Below the pieces are notes generated by a model. It made no database searches and had not been told where the DNA came from. It was given only the letters and a program-made list of their open reading frames with translations. The position numbers and the translations under genes are program-made. DNA of 16,361 nt. Source: an uncultured Brachyspira sp. GTDB taxonomy: Bacteria; Spirochaetota; Brachyspiria; Brachyspirales; Brachyspiraceae. Positions 1 to 7,158 of this stretch are shown piece by piece; the first letter of the stretch is position 1; each line of letters opens with the position of its first letter. Location of the stretch: the NCBI RefSeq assembly GCF_949287625.1, contig NZ_CASEGO010000063.1, positions 1-16,361 on the forward strand, given 5' to 3'.

Positions 1-24
1 TTTGTGCCAACAAAAGAACTGGGG

Positions 25-43
25 TGTGGGGCAAAGCCCCGCA
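25..43. repeat. G+C-rich hairpin at left edge
   Basis: Bases 25-32 pair with 36-43 as an 8-bp stem (one T-G wobble) closed by an AAA triloop. The core is GGGGC-AAA-GCCCC, which stands out in DNA that is otherwise about three-quarters A+T. No T-tract follows directly, so an intrinsic terminator for an upstream gene is only weakly supported. Frame 1 is open from base 1 to a stop at 103-105 without a start in the window, so this could also lie in the tail of an upstream gene. A dispersed intergenic hairpin repeat is the other possibility. Confidence 0.5.
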
Positions 44-69
44 AATATCAAAATTTAAAAAATTTATTT

Positions 70-98
70 TTGACAAACTGTATTTGTTTAGGTATATA
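70..98 (+). promoter_or_regulatory. sigma-70-type promoter for the M24 peptidase
   Basis: TTGACA at 70-75 is a perfect -35 box. TATATA at 93-98 follows after 17 bases as the -10 box (4 of 6 matches). The predicted start near 105 gives a leader of about 57 bases before the ATG at 162. The spacing and the perfect -35 make this one of the best promoters in the window. Confidence 0.65.
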
Positions 99-161
99 CA
101 AATAACATATTACAATATATAATAGTTTTCAATTTTTTAATGAATTATAAGGAATTATTTT

Positions 162-1241
162 ATGAATATTAATAGATTAGAAAGAGTTATTAACTCTATG
201 AAAGAAAAAGATATTTATCAGTTTGTTATAACAGACAGAATGTCAATATATTATTTAACTAATATCAATATACATTCTGGCGAGAGATTTTTTGGACTTT
301 ATATTAATCAGGATAATGAGGTTCATCTTATTAATAATCAGCTTTTTCCATTAAATAATAATGATATAGATATTTTATATTATTCTGATACTGAAAGTGC
401 CGTAAAGAAATTATCAAAGTTTGTTCATAAAGATAAAAATATAGGAATAGATAAGGTAATGACATCAAATTTTTTGCTTGAGATGATGGAGCTTAATATT
501 GCAGAAAGTTATTTAAATGCGTCAAGCTGTATAGACTATGTGAGAATGCAGAAAGATGAAGACGAAATAAAAAAGATGATTAAAGCCTCTGAAATTAATG
601 ATAAAAGTATGAATGATATTATTAATTTTGCTCAAGCAGGTATGAAAGAGATTGATCTTTTAGAAGAGTTAAAACTTATATATAGAAGAAACGGATCTGA
701 TGATGCTGCCTTTTCATTTGAGCCTATTATAGCTTTTGGGGCTAATGCTGCAAATCCTCATTATTCTACTGGGGATACGGTTATAGGGGATAATGGCTGT
801 TTGGTTATAGATATGGGCTGCATATATGATGGATATTGTTCTGATATGACAAGGACTATATTTTTCGGAGAGCCTAATGAAGAGGCAAAAAATATATATA
901 ATATAGTAAAAACTGCAAATGAAAGAGCAATTAATAAAGTAAGCGAAAAAGCCAAATTTTCAGATATAGATAATGAAGCACGTTCTTATATAACAGAAAA
1001 AGGATACGGAGAATATTTTACTCACAGAACTGGTCATTGTATAGGTATGGACGTTCATGAGTATGGTGATGTAAGCTCTGTTCATCATGCTGATCTTAAA
1101 GAGGGTATGATATTTTCTATAGAGCCTGGTATTTATTGTAAAGATAAAAATATAGGTGTTAGAATAGAAGATTTAATACTTGTAACTAAAGATGGACATA
1201 AAAATTTAAATAGTTTTACTAAAGAAATGATTATAAAATAA
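162..1241 (+). CDS. M24-family aminopeptidase P / Xaa-Pro peptidase
   Basis: A cytosolic metallopeptidase expected to remove N-terminal residues preceding proline (Xaa-Pro aminopeptidase or dipeptidase type). The 359-residue length fits the short bacterial form. The N-terminal part (about 1-130) is the creatinase-like domain. The pita-bread catalytic domain (about 135-359) keeps all five expected dinuclear-metal ligands: D217 in IDMG, D228 in SDMTRT, H292 in TGHCIG, E321 in SIEPGIY and E336 in VRIED. H200 in PHYSTGD matches the conserved substrate-binding histidine. The start at 162 is supported by AAGGA at 149-153, eight bases upstream, and by the promoter at 70-98. There is no signal peptide. 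It is separated from tyrS by 174 bp and that gene has its own promoter, so it is probably monocistronic. Whether it prefers dipeptides (PepQ-like) or longer peptides (PepP-like) cannot be told from sequence. Confidence 0.9.
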   Translation: MNINRLERVINSMKEKDIYQFVITDRMSIYYLTNINIHSGERFFGLYINQDNEVHLINNQLFPLNNNDIDILYYSDTESAVKKLSKFVHKDKNIGIDKVMTSNFLLEMMELNIAESYLNASSCIDYVRMQKDEDEIKKMIKASEINDKSMNDIINFAQAGMKEIDLLEELKLIYRRNGSDDAAFSFEPIIAFGANAANPHYSTGDTVIGDNGCLVIDMGCIYDGYCSDMTRTIFFGEPNEEAKNIYNIVKTANERAINKVSEKAKFSDIDNEARSYITEKGYGEYFTHRTGHCIGMDVHEYGDVSSVHHADLKEGMIFSIEPGIYCKDKNIGVRIEDLILVTKDGHKNLNSFTKEMIIK

Positions 1242-1339
1242 TTATTATTTATAAAGTAATATATTAATTTGTTCAAACTTTATTATTTTTTATGATTGTC
1301 ATTTTATTACTATAAAATTAACATAATAAAAAATCATAT

Positions 1340-1368
1340 TTGACTTTAATTAAAATTTACATTATTAT
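1340..1368 (+). promoter_or_regulatory. sigma-70-type promoter for tyrS
   Basis: TTGACT at 1340-1345 and TATTAT at 1363-1368 are separated by 17 bases, each one mismatch from consensus. A second TATAAT lies at 1378-1383 but has no matching -35 box. No T-box specifier or antiterminator consensus is visible in the leader, so no tRNA-sensing control is apparent. Confidence 0.5.
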
Positions 1369-1415
1369 TAGTATACGTATAATAATATTTTTTATTTATA
1401 AAAGGGTTAATCATT

Positions 1416-2606
1416 ATGGAAAAATACACTGTAGAAGAATCTATAGAATTAATTACACGCGGTATAAGCGAAGTTATAGGACTTGAAGAAATAAAAGAAA
1501 AATTAAAAAGCGGAAAACAATTAACTGTAAAAGCAGGTTTTGATCCTACAGCACCAGATATACATTTGGGACATACTGTACTTTTAAGAAAGATGAGACA
1601 TTTTCAGTTATTAGGTCATAAAGTAGTATTTTTAATAGGAGATTTTACTGGAAGAATAGGGGATCCTTCTGGAAAAACTAAAACCAGACCTAGACTTACC
1701 CTAGAAGATGTATTAAAAAATGCTGAAACATATAAACAGCAGGTTTTTAAAATTTTAGATCCTGAAAAAACTGTAGTTGAGTTTAATTCTAAATGGCTTG
1801 AAAAAATGAGTTTTGCTGATGTACTAGGATTAACTTCAAGATATACAGTAGCTCAAATGATAGAAAGAGATGATTTTTCTAAGAGATATAAAAACGGGCA
1901 GCCTATAAGCATTATGGAGTTTTTGTATCCTTTGGCTCAAGGGTATGATTCTGTTGCTTTAGAATGCGATGTTGAGCTTGGAGGAAATGATCAGAAATTT
2001 AATCTGCTTGTGGGAAGAACTTTGATGAAGGAGTATGGATTATCTCCTCAGGCTGTTATAACAGTTCCTTTATTAGAAGGTCTTGACGGTGTAGAGAAGA
2101 TGAGTAAATCTCTCGGTAATTATATTGGTATATATGATAGTGCTAAAGATATGTACGGAAAGGCTATGAGCATACCAGATAATTTGATTTCTAAATATAT
2201 GGAACTTCTTACTGATATACCTATAGAAGATATAAAAAATTATACTAAATCTATGGAAAACGGAGAAAATCCTAGAAATATTAAAGGAATATTAGCAAAA
2301 GAAATTGTTAAAATATATCATGGTGAAGAAGAAGCGAATAATGCTGAAGAGGAGTTTAAAAGAATATTTAGTTCAAAGGGACTTCCTGATGAAATTGATG
2401 AAGTGTCAATTAATAAAGATGATAATATTTTAAATATATTGTCTGTTTGTATGCCTTCAGAAAGTAAATCTAATTTAAAAAGGCTTATTTCTCAGGGAAG
2501 CGTTAGTTTGGACAATGAAAAAATTAATGATATAAATACTTTAGTTTCTAAAGAGGGTATTTTAAAAGTTGGAAAACGCAATTTCTTTAAAATTAAATTT
2601 TCTTAA
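1416..2606 (+). CDS. tyrS: Tyrosyl-tRNA synthetase
   Basis: Class I aminoacyl-tRNA synthetase that activates tyrosine with ATP and charges tRNA-Tyr in the cytosol. The HIGH signature appears as HLGH at residues 50-53, preceded by GFDPTAPDI. The second signature is a true KMSKS at 228-232. This places the enzyme in the KMSKS-bearing bacterial subgroup (often called TyrZ-like) rather than the KFGKT-type E. coli TyrS subgroup. Tyrosine-pocket segments are seen around 171-192 (YPLAQGYD and GGNDQ). The C-terminus (about 335-396) resembles the S4-type RNA-binding domain (LKRLISQGSVSL). The 396-residue length is normal. The start is set by AAAGGG at 1401-1406, ten bases before the ATG. The LptD-like gene begins 26 bp after the stop, so the two may be co-transcribed. 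Confidence 0.97.
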   Translation: MEKYTVEESIELITRGISEVIGLEEIKEKLKSGKQLTVKAGFDPTAPDIHLGHTVLLRKMRHFQLLGHKVVFLIGDFTGRIGDPSGKTKTRPRLTLEDVLKNAETYKQQVFKILDPEKTVVEFNSKWLEKMSFADVLGLTSRYTVAQMIERDDFSKRYKNGQPISIMEFLYPLAQGYDSVALECDVELGGNDQKFNLLVGRTLMKEYGLSPQAVITVPLLEGLDGVEKMSKSLGNYIGIYDSAKDMYGKAMSIPDNLISKYMELLTDIPIEDIKNYTKSMENGENPRNIKGILAKEIVKIYHGEEEANNAEEEFKRIFSSKGLPDEIDEVSINKDDNILNILSVCMPSESKSNLKRLISQGSVSLDNEKINDINTLVSKEGILKVGKRNFFKIKFS

Positions 2607-2632
2607 ATAAAAGCTGTATTTTAGAGGATATA

Positions 2633-5566
2633 ATGCGGATTTTAATTTTGCTTTTATTTACATTAATATTTAATGTATGTTTGTATGCCCAAGATACTAA
2701 TAATCAAACTGCTGCTAATAATGTAAATAATACTTCTGCAAATAATGTCGGCGAAAGTGCAATAATGCAGATAAATAAATTTGATGCTAAAAAGAATCCT
2801 ATATCCTTTATAAATTTAGTAAACTTTACACCATATTATGTACTTCAGGAATATGCCGGAGTTAATAATATAGAAATTTATCCTTATGATACAGAATCTA
2901 CTTTAAGAGCTAGAATTATAGAAAGACAGGTTAATATAAAACAGGAAGTTATAACTGATAAAGACCAGATAAAAGAAGTAGCAAGAAACACTATAAATAC
3001 AGGAGGTGCTCAAGTAGAACTTATAGGGGCAGATTTTGTAGAACGTTATGAGATAAAAGAGGCAGAAGAAGAGCTTATATCATTATACGGCAATGTAACT
3101 ATGAGAATGTATAATAATACATTAATTGCCGATAGGGTTGTGTATAGTTTAAAAACTGGTGAGGTATTTGCTGCTGGAAATTTAAAGGTAGAGTCTGGAG
3201 AAACTACTCTTCATGGTGAGTGGTTTATGCTTAACAGGGAAAATAAAAAAGGTGTTCTGTTTGGCGGCGGTACTAAGTTTATGAGTTTTACTGTTGAAGG
3301 GCGTGTAATAAAATTTAATGATCAAGATTTTTTTGCTGAAAACAGCAGTGTAAGTTTTTCGCGTCTTACTCCAGTAGCCCATGACTTTTTGACAAGCAGG
3401 GTTTATCTTTGGGATAATAAAAAAATGATGGTTTTTAACAGCATTTACAGAGTAGGCCGTCAGCCTGTATTTTATTTTCCGCTGTTTTTGCAAAACTATA
3501 TGGGTACTGGTATAATATCTTCTTTTGGGGAATCTTTGAGAGAAGGTGTTTATATTCAAAATTATAAGGTATTTAATTTATACGGGGTACAGCATAAAAT
3601 AAGATTCGATGCATATCAAAAATTGGGTTTTCTTATAGGCGATGAGATAAGATATACCAGTCAGTATCAGGATTTGTCATTAGATGCTATGTTTGCTCTA
3701 GGAAGACAATATTATTTACTTGATTCTTATATTACTTCCAGTATAGGTTATGGTACAAGATATGTTAACTATTTTGCTTCAGGCGAAGGAGGTAAGTTTG
3801 TACCTAGATATAAATTTCAATATGATCATACTATTCAGTTATACAGCAGTCAAAATATTAATAGTTATATTACGGGAAAACTTAATTTAAATAGCGATTT
3901 GTATTTTAAATCTGATTTTTATAATCAAAGAGGACAGTTTGATATACTTACATTCTTTACATCTGTTACTGGAAATTTGCAGGATATAGGAGACAGTTAT
4001 CCGGAATATTATACAGAAAACTCAGTGTATGTTAATAATAATATTTATGGGGTTAATTTAAAAGTTGGTGCTGAATGGGATTTGCAGGCTGTAAGAAATA
4101 TTTCAGTAGATGTTAATACAAATTTTGACTACTATATGCCTAAACCTTATAAACTTATTTTGCCTTCAGTTGAGGCTAGTTATAGTTCTGTCTTTGGAGA
4201 TGAAACTTCATATTATTTTCCTGGTCTTAATCTTGATTATAGCTTGAGGGCTAATTATAATCATACTATTGACTATAAAACTTCTGAAGGTATTGCTTTT
4301 TATAATAATCCTATGTTGGACGAACAGCTTAATGATAAACTTGCTGAAAGAAATAATTTAAATTTATACGGTTCTTTATCAAGAAATTTTACTAATGATT
4401 TTATTAGATTTGTTCCTAGTGTTAATATGGAGTATTCATATCAAAATAGTATTGATGCTACGGCTGAAGATTTGATTTATGATAAAGATAATACTTATTT
4501 GGGATTAGGAACTGGAATGAATTTTTCTATGTTTTTACCGTATAGTATTTTACCATATAATTTTACGTATTATTTTGAGCCCACAGTAAGATGGGATACC
4601 ACTTATACATTAAATTATAGATTTAAAGAAAAATATATAGACACCGATGCTATAGGTTCTCAGGTAGGGGAGTTTAATAATCATAACTTTACTACAAAGT
4701 TTACACTAGGAGGTACTGGATATAGTTTATTCTTTATACCAGATTTGAATCTTAATTTGGAATCTTCTATAAGAACTGGGTATGATTTTATACCTGCATA
4801 CAACTCTGAAACTAGAACTTATCAGGTAGAGTTTTCTACAAATAAAATGCTTACTACTGAGGTTGGAGCTTCTGCAAGACTTTTATATAATCAGTCTTAC
4901 ATATCATATGATATATCAAGAAATTTACTAGGTACTAATTTAACAGTTAATCGTATTAATTCTTATTTCCATTTCCCAATACCTCTTGGAAAAATAACGG
5001 ACTGGATATTGATAAAGAATAATAAAAAACCTTTTTTTGATGGTATAATTAATGATTTTAATTTATATTTTGGTTTTTCTTTTACTCATGATTTTATTAA
5101 TTACAGATACAATACAGCTGCATTTACTTTTGGTATAGAGCTTCAAGTTTTGGATCAGTGGAGATTTAGAATAGCTACTACTAGTGCCAATGAAAAGGCA
5201 TATCGGTATATAAAATCATATGCAGAAAAAGAAAATGAAACTTGGGTTAATCCTTTTTGGGATATTGTTAACTCATTTAATTTTTCAGATTCTCAGAAAC
5301 GTACGGATAGCTTATTTAAATTAAAGTCAATAGAAGCGAGTATTTGGCATGAATTAGATGGCTGGCAGATTCTTGCTACATTTGCGGTAAGACCTTCAAC
5401 ACTTCCTTCTGACATTACATCAGGTTCTGTAAAAGGGGTTTATTGGGATAAAGAGTTTTGGATTGAATTTACTCTTACTGACTTTCCTAATGTGGGACTT
5501 CCTAGAAAAGAATATAATCTTAATAGTACGATCACTGATTTGCAGGATAGTGCAGCTACTCAATAG
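2633..5566 (+). CDS. LptD/OstA-like outer-membrane assembly protein
   Basis: Probable outer-membrane beta-barrel of the LptD (OstA/Imp) family, which inserts lipopolysaccharide or lipooligosaccharide into the outer leaflet. A signal peptide is clear (residues 1-19, LYA followed by Q). A low-complexity Asn/Thr stretch follows (20-40). Residues about 118-245 form the OstA/LptA-like beta-jellyroll: GADFVERY, LYGNVTMRM, LIADRVVYS and FAAGNLKVES are the repeated strands of that fold. Residues 271-287 (IYRVGRQPVFYFPLFLQ) match the LptD segment where the jellyroll joins the barrel. The remaining roughly 690 residues are rich in alternating Tyr/Phe strands, as in a large barrel. The only cysteine is C16, inside the signal peptide, so the mature protein cannot form the disulfides of E. 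coli LptD. AGAGGA at 2623-2628 supports the start. The family assignment is good; the transported glycolipid is inferred. Confidence 0.78.
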   Translation: MRILILLLFTLIFNVCLYAQDTNNQTAANNVNNTSANNVGESAIMQINKFDAKKNPISFINLVNFTPYYVLQEYAGVNNIEIYPYDTESTLRARIIERQVNIKQEVITDKDQIKEVARNTINTGGAQVELIGADFVERYEIKEAEEELISLYGNVTMRMYNNTLIADRVVYSLKTGEVFAAGNLKVESGETTLHGEWFMLNRENKKGVLFGGGTKFMSFTVEGRVIKFNDQDFFAENSSVSFSRLTPVAHDFLTSRVYLWDNKKMMVFNSIYRVGRQPVFYFPLFLQNYMGTGIISSFGESLREGVYIQNYKVFNLYGVQHKIRFDAYQKLGFLIGDEIRYTSQYQDLSLDAMFALGRQYYLLDSYITSSIGYGTRYVNYFASGEGGKFVPRYKFQYDHTIQLYSSQNINSYITGKLNLNSDLYFKSDFYNQRGQFDILTFFTSVTGNLQDIGDSYPEYYTENSVYVNNNIYGVNLKVGAEWDLQAVRNISVDVNTNFDYYMPKPYKLILPSVEASYSSVFGDETSYYFPGLNLDYSLRANYNHTIDYKTSEGIAFYNNPMLDEQLNDKLAERNNLNLYGSLSRNFTNDFIRFVPSVNMEYSYQNSIDATAEDLIYDKDNTYLGLGTGMNFSMFLPYSILPYNFTYYFEPTVRWDTTYTLNYRFKEKYIDTDAIGSQVGEFNNHNFTTKFTLGGTGYSLFFIPDLNLNLESSIRTGYDFIPAYNSETRTYQVEFSTNKMLTTEVGASARLLYNQSYISYDISRNLLGTNLTVNRINSYFHFPIPLGKITDWILIKNNKKPFFDGIINDFNLYFGFSFTHDFINYRYNTAAFTFGIELQVLDQWRFRIATTSANEKAYRYIKSYAEKENETWVNPFWDIVNSFNFSDSQKRTDSLFKLKSIEASIWHELDGWQILATFAVRPSTLPSDITSGSVKGVYWDKEFWIEFTLTDFPNVGLPRKEYNLNSTITDLQDSAATQ

Positions 5567-5601
5567 TATCTTTTTATTACTTATATTATTTAGAATTGTT
5601 T

Positions 5602-5607
5602 TATAAT
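5602..5607 (+). promoter_or_regulatory. possible -10 box for first ankyrin gene
   Basis: A perfect TATAAT lies 26 bases upstream of the chosen ATG at 5634, in the 67-bp gap after the LptD-like gene. No convincing -35 box is found at 16-18 bases, so the call rests on one hexamer. Read-through from the tyrS-lptD transcript is an alternative. Confidence 0.25.
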
Positions 5608-5633
5608 GAAGTATATATCTGAGAGTGATTATT

Positions 5634-7061
5634 ATGAAAAATATTTTAATTGTTTTATTTGTTTTTAGTGTATTTGTTTACGGACAAGATACTGATAATA
5701 TTGATAACATTATTGAAGATGATGAAGTTTTAGAAAATGATTATTATTATGATGCTTTAGATGATAATAAAGCTGCAAATAGTATAGAATATGCTGATGT
5801 GTATGAGGCAATTGATAATAATAATTTGGAATATATAAAAACTATTATAAGCAATAATGCTGATATTAATACAAAACTTCCTGATAATTATGAGGATAAT
5901 TTGGGAGGAGCTACTCCTTTACTGTATTCTATATATAAAAATAATAGGGATATAACAGAATTCTTAATAGAGAATGGTGCCGATTTGTGCGTAAAAGATT
6001 TTAAAACTTGGAACAGTATAATGTATGCAGCAGCTTTTGCAGATTTGTATACATTGTCATTATTAGCAGAAAAAGACAGTAGTTTGCTTGATACAAAAAC
6101 AGAGTTTAATGTAACGCCTCTTCATGCAGCAAGCGATTATAATAATCTTGAAGCTATAATGTATTTATGCACCAATTCAAATATAGATATTAATGCAAGA
6201 GATATTGACGGCTGGACTCCTCTTTATTATGCTGCTCATTCTAAAAGTATAGAGGCTTATAATTTGCTTATAATACTTGGGGCTGACAGCAGTATTGCTG
6301 ATAATAATAATGTGCTTCCAGAAACTGTTTTAACTAGAACTATAGAAGAAGAAAATAATGAACTTAGAGATATTGATATTGAGTTATTTAAAGCCATAGA
6401 AATTGATGATTATAAAACTATTAGAGCTCTTATAAATAGAGGTGCTAATATTAATGCTAAAGACGGATACGGTTTAAGTGCTTTGCATTTGGCTATAAAA
6501 AATAACAGCATAGATTCTATCAATACTCTCATTGCCAACAGAAATATTGATTTGGAAGCTAAACTTCCAGAAGGTTATTTTACTCATTTGGGTGATGATT
6601 CAAATGAGGCAGTGTATATAGGTAAAGCAACTCCTCTTATTTATGCCATATTTAAAAGCAATGGCAGCAGTAAAATAGTAAATGCTCTTATAAGAAAGGG
6701 AGCTGATGTTAATGCTGTTGATGAAGAGGGTTGGAGTACTTTTTTGTATGCAGCTGCTTTTGGGAACAGCTCAATATTAAGAAGCATATTATCCAAAAAT
6801 AAAAATCTTGTTAATAGCAAAACAAAAAATAATGTTACACCTCTTCATATGGCTGTAGTTTATGATAATTTAGAGAATATTAGATATTTGGTAAGCAATC
6901 TGAAAGTGGACATTAATGCCAAAGATGATGACGGCTGGACTGCTCTTTATTATGCTGCTGCCAACAATAAAAGGGATGCATATAATCTGATTTTAAGATT
7001 GGGGGCTGATAAAAATATAGCAAATAATGAGGGATTAAAGCCTGCTGATGTTTTGAAATAA
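5634..7061 (+). CDS. Exported ankyrin-repeat protein A (two super-modules)
   Basis: Predicted periplasmic or surface ankyrin-repeat protein of 475 residues; partner unknown. The frame is open from a GTG at 5625, but the ATG at 5634 is preferred: it gives a standard signal peptide (MKNILIVLFVFSVFVYG, cleaved before Q18) and has GAGAG at 5621-5625 eight bases upstream. An acidic linker (18-50) follows. Two homologous modules come next, A1 (52-233) and A2 (247-475). Each has ankyrin units such as ATPLxYAI and DGWTxLYYAA, a variant unit ending in KDxxLV or KNxxLV, and a distinctive inserted loop beginning KLP (81-83 and 310-312). A1 lacks the complete ankyrin unit that A2 has before the loop (about 265-300), so the copies differ by a unit loss or gain. 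The layout and loop match protein B just downstream, which shows common ancestry. Function cannot be assigned. Confidence 0.85.
   Translation: MKNILIVLFVFSVFVYGQDTDNIDNIIEDDEVLENDYYYDALDDNKAANSIEYADVYEAIDNNNLEYIKTIISNNADINTKLPDNYEDNLGGATPLLYSIYKNNRDITEFLIENGADLCVKDFKTWNSIMYAAAFADLYTLSLLAEKDSSLLDTKTEFNVTPLHAASDYNNLEAIMYLCTNSNIDINARDIDGWTPLYYAAHSKSIEAYNLLIILGADSSIADNNNVLPETVLTRTIEEENNELRDIDIELFKAIEIDDYKTIRALINRGANINAKDGYGLSALHLAIKNNSIDSINTLIANRNIDLEAKLPEGYFTHLGDDSNEAVYIGKATPLIYAIFKSNGSSKIVNALIRKGADVNAVDEEGWSTFLYAAAFGNSSILRSILSKNKNLVNSKTKNNVTPLHMAVVYDNLENIRYLVSNLKVDINAKDDDGWTALYYAAANNKRDAYNLILRLGADKNIANNEGLKPADVLK
6207..6959. repeat. 30-bp near-identical direct repeat pair
   Basis: Bases 6207-6236 and 6930-6959 are the same 30-base word with a single mismatch at the thirteenth base (C or G). 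They encode DGWTPLYYAA and DGWTALYYAA, the sixth-unit core of the two modules of ankyrin protein A. The centre-to-centre spacing is 723 bp. Such identity is higher than in the surrounding diverged module sequence. Confidence 0.8.
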
Positions 7062-7075
7062 AAGATAATTGTTTA

Positions 7076-7104
7076 TTGTTATTAATAAGCTATTGATATA
7101 TAAT
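7076..7104 (+). promoter_or_regulatory. sigma-70-type promoter for second ankyrin gene
   Basis: TTGTTA at 7076-7081 (4 of 6) and a perfect TATAAT at 7099-7104 are spaced by 17 bases. They lie in the 97-bp gap between the two ankyrin genes. The predicted start near 7111 leaves a 48-base leader before the ATG at 7159. Confidence 0.5.
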
Positions 7105-7139
7105 TATGTTTACTTGATTTATTGCTAAATATTAGTATT

Positions 7140-7144
7140 GGAGG
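7140..7144 (+). promoter_or_regulatory. ribosome binding site deciding the start at 7159
   Basis: GGAGG at 7140-7144 overlaps the TTG at 7138 that would otherwise be the longest in-frame start. It therefore must serve the ATG at 7159, 14 bases downstream, a slightly long but workable spacing. That ATG also starts a proper signal peptide. Confidence 0.65.
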
Positions 7145-7158
7145 AACTTAATTTTATT

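Noticed and set aside
761..955. Short minus-strand open frame inside the M24 peptidase gene
   Set aside because: Covers the catalytic-core codons of the peptidase in antisense; hydrophobic appearance comes from reverse reading of Asp/Glu/Lys codons.
1242..1415. Possible T-box riboswitch leader before tyrS
   Set aside because: No T-box antiterminator consensus, no G+C-bearing stem and no specifier hairpin are visible; only AT-only inverted repeats that occur by chance at this composition.
3182..3559. Open frame of 125 codons on the minus strand inside the LptD-like gene
   Set aside because: It lies wholly antisense to a well-supported gene, has no ribosome site or recognisable motif, and has a composition typical of the reverse of a Tyr/Phe-rich coding strand.
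5625..5633. GTG start for ankyrin protein A at 5625
   Set aside because: It overlaps the best ribosome-binding sequence; the ATG at 5634 has proper spacing and begins a standard signal peptide.
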